Origin: Bog-756 sp963753905
Lineage (GTDB): Bacteria; Actinomycetota; Acidimicrobiia; Acidimicrobiales; RAAP-2
DNA length: 64,000 nt
Direction of reading: 5' to 3'
Assembly (NCBI GenBank): GCA_963753905.1
Contig: CAVWDZ010000001.1
Coordinates: 2,480,001 to 2,544,000 of the forward strand
A model generated the notes under the pieces. The model was not told the origin of the DNA. It was given only the letters and a program-made list of their open reading frames with translations, and made no database searches. Made by a program: the position numbers and the translations under genes. Each line of letters starts with the position of its first letter. The stretch's first letter is position 1. Below are positions 1 through 7,374 of this stretch, in pieces.

Positions 1-1653
1 ATGCGGCACCCTCTCTCCTGACCGCACCTTGCCCGCAGCTGTCGCCGACATCCCGGTCGCCCTAGCGATCGTCGTGACACTGAGCGTTACCAATCCAGGC
101 AGCACGTTCTCACGGAACCACTCGGCATCGAAGACCTCCCCCTTGTGCGCTGCCACCCACTCCCGCTGCAGTTCCCGTTGAGCAGCATTCGCCGTCTGAC
201 GACGGGACCGGGCATCCCCCGTATGGGTGGGAGGAGTTCCCCCACCGGCCACGACCTTCCGGGTGGCAACCTGCGAGGCGGAGGCCATCTCGACCCCGAC
301 CTCCTTCCTCCGTTCCGCCAGGCATCCAGGGCAGTAGGTCCCCCTCCTCCGGGGACGGTCCGGTTCGGGGGTGAGCCCCAACCCGCACCCCTTGCAGACG
401 GGCAGAGGAAGGGTGGCCTCGACCTGCGCACGTGGCTTCTGCCTGGGCTTTCTCCGTGGGGGCATGCCGGCATGGGCAGGTCCTATCGAGGCAGTTCCTT
501 CACCTGCACCTATCCCCACCCTTCTGCGTGCAGCCGCCTTGTGTTTCTCACCTGTCAGGACGGAGGGAGTAGCCACGTCATAGGGGCTGGCATCGGCCAG
601 GAGCTGGACGACGTGCTCGACCACTGGGGCAAGGGCTGTGGAGAACCCCGGCATCGCCTCGGCCAGCCGGTGGGAAAGTGGTGGAAGAACCCGCACCACT
701 CCTCGGGCATCCTCGTGGAAATCCCGCCACCGGAGAGGATGGGTCCGGAGCAGCCGCAGGACATGTCGGTCAGCCACCGGGCGGGCTGCCTCGATGAGGT
801 CGAGGACGAAGCTGGCCCGGCCCTTCATGTCGGCATGCAGCACCCCGATGCCCGGGTCGAGCCCCACGGCGAGGGTGGCCAGGTGACCCTCTGCCTCCAC
901 CAGCCGGTAGCAGTAGTTAAGGAGCGCGTTGATCGGATCCGTAGCGTTCCGGGCAGTCCCGGATGTCACTGCAGAGCGTCGCCCCTCGAACTGGAGCCAG
1001 TTGGCTGGTACCCGCTTGGCGTCCGCCTTCACGAAGGCAGCCTCGACCTGGTCCCAGGCCGACCAGTAGAGGTTGGCGGCCGAGGCTTCCAGCTGGCGGA
1101 CCTCTTCTAGAGTGGACGATTGGTCCACCCCACGGGAGATCCGGACGATGGTCTCGGCCACCTCTGGTGATGCCAGCTCATGTTCAGCCACGGAGGCCTG
1201 GCCGGCCAACTTCAGTGTGATTAGGTACTTGGCGATCCCCAGGCCGGTCGAAGTCCCGAGCGCCAGCGCCTGGGCGCGTCGGAGCCTGGCATCGTCGTTG
1301 GCCACCCGGGTCGAGGCCGATGTGACCTCACCAGTCTTTGGATCGAGCATCAAGAGACCGATCCCGAGCTGGTCGAGCCACCGGTAGGCCTCGACGGTGA
1401 TGTGGCCCGTCGTGGCCGTGATCACCAATCGGGCGAGGCCGTGGGTGGCCCGGTTGTAGGTGCGGACCCGGCGTTGTCGGCCGATGCCGTCGCTGACCAT
1501 CAGGCGGCCGGATCGGGTCGTGACACTGATCCCGTGGCCGTCGACGACGCACACGGCGGGGTTCTCTGCGTCCCGACCGAAGATGAGCGACGTGGCTGAT
1601 GGGTCCGAGTCGAGGATCTCGTCAGTAGCTGTCAGTTTCTCTACCTGAGTCAT
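1..1653 (-). CDS. cas1: Cas1-family integrase (casposase-like), 3' end beyond window
   Basis: An open frame of 551 codons starts at ATG 1653 and runs off the left edge, so the C-terminus is missing. Residues about 1-350 read as Cas1: a beta-rich N-domain, then the helical domain with 'DPINALLNYCYRLVEAE' (about 239-255), 'GVLHAD' (270-275) and 'SFVLDLIEAARP' (281-292). The Cas1 metal ligands Glu/His/acidic map to E253, H273 and E288, so the integrase site looks intact. Residues about 415-450 hold a zinc ribbon (C420-x2-C423 and C441-x2-C444) and about 520-548 a helix-turn-helix ('TIARATGMSATAAGKVRSG'). Ordinary CRISPR Cas1 (about 300-340 aa) lacks these; casposases are known to carry a C-terminal HTH. 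No cas2, effector gene or CRISPR repeat is visible. The start abuts the TAG of the upstream gene (TAGATG), suggesting coupled translation. The Cas1 assignment is strong; the casposase role is inferred from context. Confidence 0.85.
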   Translation of the reverse strand, partial: MTQVEKLTATDEILDSDPSATSLIFGRDAENPAVCVVDGHGISVTTRSGRLMVSDGIGRQRRVRTYNRATHGLARLVITATTGHITVEAYRWLDQLGIGLLMLDPKTGEVTSASTRVANDDARLRRAQALALGTSTGLGIAKYLITLKLAGQASVAEHELASPEVAETIVRISRGVDQSSTLEEVRQLEASAANLYWSAWDQVEAAFVKADAKRVPANWLQFEGRRSAVTSGTARNATDPINALLNYCYRLVEAEGHLATLAVGLDPGIGVLHADMKGRASFVLDLIEAARPVADRHVLRLLRTHPLRWRDFHEDARGVVRVLPPLSHRLAEAMPGFSTALAPVVEHVVQLLADASPYDVATPSVLTGEKHKAAARRRVGIGAGEGTASIGPAHAGMPPRRKPRQKPRAQVEATLPLPVCKGCGLGLTPEPDRPRRRGTYCPGCLAERRKEVGVEMASASQVATRKVVAGGGTPPTHTGDARSRRQTANAAQRELQREWVAAHKGEVFDAEWFRENVLPGLVTLSVTTIARATGMSATAAGKVRSGERVPH

Positions 1654-2262
1654 CTACCCCGCCCTTCCCGGCCGGCCTGGTGGCAGGAACTTGCGCCTGC
1701 GAGCCCCGCTCACCCAGCCGGCTGCGGTGCTCCGACTCACATGGTGAGCCTCACCGATGGCGGCGGTCGGATTGGTGACGCCCCCCTGGCGAAGCGTGGC
1801 GTACTCCTGTGCGATCTCGGAATAGAAGGATTCGGGATGTCCCCGTCTTCCCGGTCGGGACTCCGATGAACCCCGGGGAAGCCTCCTACCATGGCGTGCC
1901 GCTTCGACCGCCCGCTCCAGGTTCTTTGCTTCGGGGTTGTCGAAGAACCTCCGCGTTTCGAGGCTCGGGTCGGAATGAAGCACCCAGGCGGAATCGGCGA
2001 TCGCCAACATGCGTGACCAGGGGAACCGAGCAAGGGCGGTCGGCGTGAGTCCATCTGGAAGCGACAGGCGGACCGAGCTCGGACGCCGATCGGCGTCCGA
2101 GGAGAACCACACCTCCAGCTCACCGCGTTTGCCGTCGGGTCTCCCGAGGGACCATCGGACGAGGATGCTTCCGTCGCTGCCACGACCGGTCCAGAAGTTG
2201 CCTACCCCTTGCCAGGTCGTCGGTACCACCCCATCGAGGGGCAGCACGGGGTTGTCCTCCAT
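1654..2262 (-). CDS. HTH-domain protein upstream of cas1
   Basis: This 202-aa protein lies directly upstream of cas1 in the same operon; its TAG stop touches the cas1 ATG. The N-terminal 100 residues match no family I recognise. The C-terminal part (about residues 145-195, 'EIAQEYATLRQGGVTNPTAAIGEAHHVSRSTAAGWVSGARRR') looks like a helix-turn-helix of the type found in actinobacterial mobile-element proteins ('VSRSTAAxWV' recognition helix). It may regulate the element or bind its ends together with Cas1. A -10-like hexamer TAGGAT lies only 6 nt upstream of the ATG, so the mRNA may be leaderless. The function is inferred only. Confidence 0.65.
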   Translation of the reverse strand: MEDNPVLPLDGVVPTTWQGVGNFWTGRGSDGSILVRWSLGRPDGKRGELEVWFSSDADRRPSSVRLSLPDGLTPTALARFPWSRMLAIADSAWVLHSDPSLETRRFFDNPEAKNLERAVEAARHGRRLPRGSSESRPGRRGHPESFYSEIAQEYATLRQGGVTNPTAAIGEAHHVSRSTAAGWVSGARRRKFLPPGRPGRAG

Positions 2263-2388
2263 GCACCGATCCTACATCACTTAGGCAACGGTTGAGCATA
2301 AGTGTCTTGATTTAGGCGGTCTCCGTCAGCGAAAACTATTAAATAATTAGATGTTTCTGTAAATCCGTTGTGATTATGCTGCACCCTC
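2263..2388. promoter_or_regulatory. AT-rich divergent promoter region of the cas1 and polymerase operons
   Basis: This 126-bp intergenic stretch is markedly AT-rich (for example ACTATTAAATAATTAG) compared with the genes on both sides, which are transcribed away from each other. On the minus strand TAGGAT (2274-2269) ends 6 nt before the ATG at 2262. On the plus strand TATGCT (2375-2380) ends 8 nt before the ATG at 2389. Both match actinobacterial -10 elements positioned to give leaderless transcripts. No clear -35 boxes or Shine-Dalgarno sequences are seen. The imperfect A/T palindrome in the middle could bind one of the neighbouring HTH proteins. Confidence 0.4.
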
Positions 2389-2700
2389 ATGGACCAACTG
2401 ACCGCACTGATGATCGCCCGACGACTCTCCGAAGAGGGCACCGGCCGCCTGATCCGGGAGCGAGCCAGGCTCAGCATTGGCGAGCTCGCCCTCGTCGTCG
2501 GGGTTGACGCCTCGACCCTCTCCCGATGGGAACGAGGGAGGACGAGGCCAGGAGGCGAAGCGGCAGTGCGTTGGGTCGAGTCGTGTCTGTGCATTGAACG
2601 GATGCTGCCAATGACCCAAGCACGGCGCATGACGCTCATTCCCGCTCTCTTTTCGATCGCCACAGGGGATCCGCATTCGATCGGCGGGGAGGTGAAGTGA
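2389..2700 (+). CDS. Small XRE-type HTH regulator
   Basis: This 103-aa protein is mostly one helix-turn-helix domain: 'RLIRERARLSIGELALVVGVDASTLSRWERG' (about residues 20-50) is the Cro/C1-type pattern with the SxLSRWERG recognition helix. It is the first gene of the plus-strand operon that carries the HNH and polymerase genes, and its stop overlaps the start of the ParB-like gene (GTGATG). First position in a mobile-element operon, facing a divergent promoter, suggests an autoregulator of the cas1/polymerase divergon. The start at 2389 lies just downstream of a -10-like TATGCT, consistent with a leaderless message. Confidence 0.7.
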   Translation: MDQLTALMIARRLSEEGTGRLIRERARLSIGELALVVGVDASTLSRWERGRTRPGGEAAVRWVESCLCIERMLPMTQARRMTLIPALFSIATGDPHSIGGEVK

Positions 2701-3398
2701 TGCCTCTCATTCGACTTCAAGACCTCCATCTCGACCGGGGCACTTGGATCCGAGACGCCGTCGACCACGACCGGGTCGAGATGTTCTCTCTCCAGATGCA
2801 AGAGGGGGAGGTCTTCCCGTCCATCGAGGTCGTACCTACGACCAATGGCCCATACCTGGTCGGCGACGGAGTGCATCGGGTCCTCGCCGCCAGGCGCTTA
2901 GGGCACACCGAGATCGAGGCCGTCATCGTCATCCCGAAACCCAACGAGACCGATGCCCAGTGCGCCTACAGAACGGCGCTGGAGACCGCCTCCCGAAGTG
3001 CACTCCCACTGACGGGGGCCGAACGCCGTCGTGCCGCCATCCACTTGCTCCAGACCCAGGTGGAGCTCAGTCGGCGGCAGATCGCCCAGCTGGTCGGTGT
3101 CGCCCACAGTTCGGTGAATCGGTGGGCGGTCGAGGTGGACCAATCGTCCACCCCTGACGCCGACTCCGATTTGCAGGCAGCAGTCGGTCCTACCGCGGAC
3201 AAAGTGGCAAGACGGCTGGTCAGCGTGCTCGACCGACTGAGTGAGTCCCGCGGCTTCTTGGACTTGATCGCAAGCAAGCGGATGGGTCGACACCTGGCCG
3301 ACGCCTTCGCTGACCGCTTCGGGGAGTCCGCGCTCGGTGAGGCACGCCGATTCCGTACCTGGCTCGACGGTGCCGTAGCCAGCCTGGAGGAGGACTGA
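2700..3398 (+). CDS. ParB/sulfiredoxin-like domain protein with HTH
   Basis: This 232-aa protein starts at ATG 2700, overlapping the previous stop by one base. Residues about 1-85 resemble the ParB N-terminal nuclease/CTPase fold, with 'VGDGVHRVLAARRLGHTEIEAVIV' matching the ParB box II motif (GxxRxxAxxxLG) except that His-Arg follows a Val. Residues about 125-150 ('ELSRRQIAQLVGVAHSSVNRW') form an HTH. Stand-alone ParB-like proteins of this size are common on plasmids and integrative elements as partition or regulatory proteins. No ParA gene is visible next to it, so regulation or end binding is at least as likely as partition. Confidence 0.7.
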   Translation: MPLIRLQDLHLDRGTWIRDAVDHDRVEMFSLQMQEGEVFPSIEVVPTTNGPYLVGDGVHRVLAARRLGHTEIEAVIVIPKPNETDAQCAYRTALETASRSALPLTGAERRRAAIHLLQTQVELSRRQIAQLVGVAHSSVNRWAVEVDQSSTPDADSDLQAAVGPTADKVARRLVSVLDRLSESRGFLDLIASKRMGRHLADAFADRFGESALGEARRFRTWLDGAVASLEED

Positions 3399-3402
3399 AG
3401 AC

Positions 3403-3912
3403 ATGGCAAGACCCAAGAAGGGGCCTGCCAAGGTGATCGAATCGCAGTCCATCAGCGGGCGGGCCGACTACGAGCACCTGACCCCCCGGGAACAGGAGGC
3501 CTTTCACCGGGCCTATGAGGCGGTTGCACTCATGCGCACCAAGAGCCTCTCCCTCCACGCTGCCGCCAACTTGGTGGGCACCACGCCGGTCACGGTCCTT
3601 CGCTATGCACCGGAGGCGATCGTCAAGGAAGGAAACCGGTACCAGGCCACTCGTTCCGATCGCAGCTACCTGCGCATGTCGGTGCTCTCGACCGAGGGAC
3701 TGCGTGACATCGATACCCGGGGATCCCGGGTCCGCTCGCTCGTGGGTCGCCACTGGAGTGCCATCGGACGCTTCGGTGCCACCGGGGACGTGGCAGTCCT
3801 CCGACCGTTCGTCGGCAAGCGAGCGGGTGGGGTCGAGCTGGCCTCCGATCCGGACCTGATCGAGGAGTACCTGCGACAAGGGGAGCTGGACATCGATGAC
3901 ATCTACGTCTGA
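3403..3912 (+). CDS. Unknown protein with probable HTH, casposon-like operon
   Basis: I do not recognise a named family in this 169-aa protein. It has a lysine/arginine-rich start ('MARPKKGPAK') and an HTH-like segment around residues 45-75 ('SLSLHAAANLVGTTPVTVLRYAPEAI') that pairs the pattern AAxxLGxxxxTVxRY with a basic tail. The acidic C-terminus ('LDIDDIYV') is characteristic. It lies 4 nt after the ParB-like gene and 23 nt before the HNH gene, so it belongs to the same operon, and its composition matches those genes. It is probably a DNA-binding accessory protein of the element. Confidence 0.55.
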   Translation: MARPKKGPAKVIESQSISGRADYEHLTPREQEAFHRAYEAVALMRTKSLSLHAAANLVGTTPVTVLRYAPEAIVKEGNRYQATRSDRSYLRMSVLSTEGLRDIDTRGSRVRSLVGRHWSAIGRFGATGDVAVLRPFVGKRAGGVELASDPDLIEEYLRQGELDIDDIYV

Positions 3913-3935
3913 ATCACGAAGGGAATGAGAACCGA

Positions 3936-4364
3936 ATGAAACCCGAACCCGATCCGATAGCGACCGATGCCCGGAGGGTTAGGCGGACTCGCCGCCTTCC
4001 GCCCGATGCCGCATGTGCTCTCTGCGGGCAGTGCCAACCCGAGACCCTCGCCTGGAGGAAGGTCCATCGCTCACTGCTCGAGGGCCATCACGCTGCCGTC
4101 GAATCGAACGACGAGCTCCTCATCGTGGTCCTCTGCCTCAACTGCCACGTCAAAGCGACCGCCCTCCAACAGGACATCGGCGTGCTCGAACCCGAACCTC
4201 GGAACACCTCCCTGGAGCGGATGGCCCGAGCCCTCCAGTCCCTAGCGACCTTCTTCGAGCTGCTGGCCCAATCGCTCTACCGCTGGGCCGCCGATCTGAC
4301 CGCAGCAGTCGCCGGGCTCGACCGAGAGTTTCCCAAGTGGCGGACCCTGCCGGAGGTGGCATGA
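3936..4364 (+). CDS. HNH endonuclease-like protein
   Basis: This 142-aa protein carries a zinc-finger HNH pattern: 'CALCGQC' (about residues 27-33), then 'LLEGHHAA' (metal-binding HH) and 'VLCLNCHVKAT' (CxxCH). In HNH proteins the two CxxC knuckles hold zinc and the His-His/His pair forms the nuclease site, so the enzyme is probably active. A C-terminal helical tail (about 90-140) is of unknown function. Its stop overlaps the start of the polymerase gene (ATGA at 4361-4364), so the two are coupled. HNH nucleases are recurrent companions of Cas1 and PolB in casposons, where their role is not established. Confidence 0.75.
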   Translation: MKPEPDPIATDARRVRRTRRLPPDAACALCGQCQPETLAWRKVHRSLLEGHHAAVESNDELLIVVLCLNCHVKATALQQDIGVLEPEPRNTSLERMARALQSLATFFELLAQSLYRWAADLTAAVAGLDREFPKWRTLPEVA

Positions 4365-5566
4365 CCACCGACACCTTGGCAATCGCCCACCGGGTCTGGA
4401 CTGAAATCGAGGCAGGGAAGCAACCATCCCGCAGGGTCCGACGGACGACCAAGAAAACCAAGACAACGGAGCCGAAGTACGTCCTCGTCTTCGACACCGA
4501 GACCACCATCGACCACCGGCAGACCCTCACCTTCGGGTGCTGGCGGTACTACCGGATCGACCCGGACGGTTACCACTGCGTTGACGAAGGCGTCTTCTAC
4601 GCAGACGATCTTCCCGAGACCGATCCGATCGGCTTCGCTGTGCTGTGCCAGTTCGTGGCCGACCACCCCGCAGCCACCGAGCGGGCAAGACCGATCCGGC
4701 TGCTCAGTCGGTCCGAGTTCGTGGAGAAGGTCTTCTTCAAGGCCGCCCTCGAAGTCCGAGCCACGGTGGTCGGGTTCAACCTCCCCTTCGACCTCTCCCG
4801 TCTGGCCATCGACGCGACAGAGGCTCGGGGGTTCAACCACGGGGGCATCTCCCTCATCCTGTCTCGGCCCAAGGAGGGGACCCCCCATCGGGAGCGCCGC
4901 CACCGCTCCCGGGTGACCATCAAGAGCAGGGACACGAAGGGGGCGTTCATCTCCTTCACCAAGCCGCTCAAGCCCGACGACGACCTGCTCATCCCCGATG
5001 ACAGCGACACGGGCCAGCCTGACGGGTCCTACACCTGGCGGGGTGAGTTCGTCGACTGCCGCACCCTGGCCTTCGCGCTGACCGGGGAGAGCTACTCCCT
5101 GGAGGGGGCGTGTGCGGCCTTCGGGGTATCCGGCAAGATCGACCCCGGTGGACACGGGGTGATCACCGAGCCCTACGTCGAGTACTGCCGACAGGATGTT
5201 GCCGCCACCGCCGGCCTCTACCAGGCCCTGATCGCTGAACTCGAACGGCACCCGGTCGGCCTCGAAGCAGCCAAGGCGCACTCCCCGGCGTCCCTCTCCA
5301 AGGCCTACCTCGGGGCGATGGGGATCACCCCGCTGCTCGATCGCCACCCCGAGTTCCCGAGGGAGGTCCTCGGCTATGCCATGGCCTCCTTCTACGGGGG
5401 CCGGGCGGAGTGTCGCATCCGCAGGGTTCCGGTCCCCGTGGATCTCGTGGACTTCACCTCCATGTACCCGACGGTGGGTGCCCTCATGGACCTGCACCGC
5501 TTCCAGCTGGCTCGCCGGATCGAGATCAGCGACACCGGGGAGGCGCAGCCATGTTCGGAGGACTGA
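4361..5566 (+). CDS. Family B DNA polymerase, N-terminal half (exonuclease and motif A)
   Basis: This 401-aa protein has the 3'-5' exonuclease motifs of family B polymerases: ExoI 'VFDTET' (D45, E47), ExoII 'VVGFNLPFDLSRLA' (N140, D144) and ExoIII 'YCRQD' (Y275, D279). These are followed by 'YGGRAE' (345-350, the YxGG linker motif) and polymerase motif A 'VDFTSMYPT' (D364 to T371), which supplies one catalytic aspartate. The reading frame then stops about 30 residues after motif A. Motifs B and C are absent here but occur in the overlapping next gene, so the enzyme is split into two polypeptides. ATG 4361 overlaps the HNH stop. The start is supported by the basic N-terminus leading straight into ExoI. 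Both exonuclease and polymerase residues are intact. Confidence 0.85.
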   Translation: MTTDTLAIAHRVWTEIEAGKQPSRRVRRTTKKTKTTEPKYVLVFDTETTIDHRQTLTFGCWRYYRIDPDGYHCVDEGVFYADDLPETDPIGFAVLCQFVADHPAATERARPIRLLSRSEFVEKVFFKAALEVRATVVGFNLPFDLSRLAIDATEARGFNHGGISLILSRPKEGTPHRERRHRSRVTIKSRDTKGAFISFTKPLKPDDDLLIPDDSDTGQPDGSYTWRGEFVDCRTLAFALTGESYSLEGACAAFGVSGKIDPGGHGVITEPYVEYCRQDVAATAGLYQALIAELERHPVGLEAAKAHSPASLSKAYLGAMGITPLLDRHPEFPREVLGYAMASFYGGRAECRIRRVPVPVDLVDFTSMYPTVGALMDLHRFQLARRIEISDTGEAQPCSED

Positions 5567-7374
5567 CCCTCGACGACTGCTTCGATCTCGCCTTCTGGCC
5601 CCATCTCGTGGGCTTCGCACTGGTGCGGCCCCAGGACGACATCCTGCCGGTCCGAGCCGCCTACAACGGCACGACGTGGGGCATCGGAGTCAACCCGGTG
5701 ACCTCGGACGAACCGCTCTGGTACACACTCGCCGACATCGCTGCGGCCGAGCTGCTCTCGGGCAAGGAGGTCGAGGTCCTACGGGTCGTCCGCCTCGTGG
5801 CGAAGGGGTCCCCGTCGAAGGTGCGCTCGGTCAGCCTGCGGGGTTCTGTCGAGGTCGATCCCTTGCTTCAGGACCCGATGGTGACCATGGTCGACGAGCG
5901 CTACCGGCTGAAGCACGACGACGACCTGCCGAAGAGTGAACGGGATCGTCTCTCCCGGGCTCTCAAGCTCGTGGCCAGTGCAGGTTCGTACGGCATCTAC
6001 AGCGAGTTCAATGCCCGGGAGCGCAGGAAGGGGGAGACGACCAAGGTCGAGGTGCATGGCCGGAAGCAGGCGTTCACCGACCGGGTCCCAGCTCCCGAGG
6101 ACCCAGGGAAGTTCTGCTTCCCACCGTTCGCCGCCTGCATTACCGGGGCGGCTCGCCTCATGGTGGCGATGGTCGAGCGATGCGTGACCGACTGCGGCGG
6201 CTCGTGGGCCTTCTGCGACACCGACTCGATGGCCATCGTGGCCACGGAGGAAGGCGGCCTGATCCCCTGCCCTGGGGGACCCGAGCGTTTACCCGATGGG
6301 AGTGAAGCCATCTACGCCCTGAGTCATGCCCAGGTCGAGGCCATACAGGAGCGGTTCAACGCACTCAGTCCCTACGACCGACGTGCGGTACCGCAGCTGT
6401 TGACGCGGGACGCCAGGGGGATCTGCTACTCGGTCTCGGCCAAGCGCTATGCCCTCTACGACCTGGACGAGCACGGACATCCGGTGTTTGGTGAGCAGTC
6501 CAAGCCCTCGGAGCACGGCCTCGGGCAGTTCCTCAACCCCACTGATCCGAGCTCCAATGACCGGCAGTGGATCCGCGGTATGTGGCAAGCCGTCCTCGAT
6601 CGGGTCCACGGGTTCGAGCCCACACTGCCGGATTGGTTGGGCCGGCCCACCATGGTCCGGACCACGATCACCTCACCCCCAGTGCTTCGGGCATTCCGGC
6701 ACCACAACGGCGGTCAGGCCTACGCCGACCAGATCAAGCCCTTCAACTTCTTGCTGACTGCCGCCGGAAGCAAGCCGCCTGCCTTGGTGCCGAAGGGGGA
6801 GGCCTTCCGGCTGGTCGCCCCGTTCAGCACCGATCCAGCGAAGTGGGAAGAGGTCGAATGGATCGATGTCCACCACCCAGACGCCGGACCGCATCTGATT
6901 ACGACTCGGGACGGGCGGCCAGGCAGGGCGCGGGTCGACACCTTCCATGACGTGCTGGCCAAGTACGAGACCCACCCGGAGACCAAGTCACTTGGGCCGG
7001 ACGGCCAACCGTGTGGCAGGGCCACGGTGGGACTCCTGTTTCGCCGCCCGGTTAGCGTCGGGAAGATCGTGCTGATCGGGAAGGAGTCGAATCGCCTGGA
7101 GGAGCGCTCAAGGGGCGAGTTGACCGTCGACGACCTCGACGAGCGGATCACCACCTACGAGGACCACGACGAGTGGTATCGGGTGGTGGTGCCTCGATTG
7201 CGGAAGATTGGGGTGAAGACGGTGGCCGATGTGGTGGGTATCAGCGAGAGGAGGGCTCGTGATTTCCTCGACGGCAAGTCTCGGCCGCATGCTGGGCGCA
7301 GAGAACGGCTCTCGGACACCGGCTTCCTTTATCATCTAGCTGACGCAGATGGACGGCCCCCGCCAGGGCAATGA
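5551..7374 (+). CDS. Family B DNA polymerase, C-terminal half (motifs B and C)
   Basis: This 607-aa protein begins inside the end of the N-terminal half (16-nt overlap, different frame). It continues the polymerase fold: motif B 'KLVASAGSYGIY' (about 139-150; the Kx3NxxYG helix with Ser for Asn) and motif C 'FCDTDSMAIV' (about 221-230; the catalytic DTD). The long remainder probably forms thumb and extra domains, and it ends with an HTH-like 'VADVVGISERRARDFLDGKS' at about 570-590. ATG 5551 has a strong Shine-Dalgarno GGGGAGG 7 nt upstream, arguing for real separate initiation. A -1 frameshift would also fuse the halves, but I see no slippery heptamer. The two products should assemble into one replicative enzyme, probably copying the mobile element. 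Confidence 0.83.
   Translation: MFGGLTLDDCFDLAFWPHLVGFALVRPQDDILPVRAAYNGTTWGIGVNPVTSDEPLWYTLADIAAAELLSGKEVEVLRVVRLVAKGSPSKVRSVSLRGSVEVDPLLQDPMVTMVDERYRLKHDDDLPKSERDRLSRALKLVASAGSYGIYSEFNARERRKGETTKVEVHGRKQAFTDRVPAPEDPGKFCFPPFAACITGAARLMVAMVERCVTDCGGSWAFCDTDSMAIVATEEGGLIPCPGGPERLPDGSEAIYALSHAQVEAIQERFNALSPYDRRAVPQLLTRDARGICYSVSAKRYALYDLDEHGHPVFGEQSKPSEHGLGQFLNPTDPSSNDRQWIRGMWQAVLDRVHGFEPTLPDWLGRPTMVRTTITSPPVLRAFRHHNGGQAYADQIKPFNFLLTAAGSKPPALVPKGEAFRLVAPFSTDPAKWEEVEWIDVHHPDAGPHLITTRDGRPGRARVDTFHDVLAKYETHPETKSLGPDGQPCGRATVGLLFRRPVSVGKIVLIGKESNRLEERSRGELTVDDLDERITTYEDHDEWYRVVVPRLRKIGVKTVADVVGISERRARDFLDGKSRPHAGRRERLSDTGFLYHLADADGRPPPGQ

Noticed and set aside
145..1110. Long plus-strand open frame opposite cas1
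   Set aside because: It has no family signal and mirrors the GC-rich codon pattern of cas1 on the other strand, where motifs and catalytic residues are clear.
5540..5570. Polymerase split as a sequencing frameshift
   Set aside because: A single-base error would fuse the halves, but the second gene has a well-spaced strong Shine-Dalgarno and ATG. I keep it as a real split, with the check listed in the findings.
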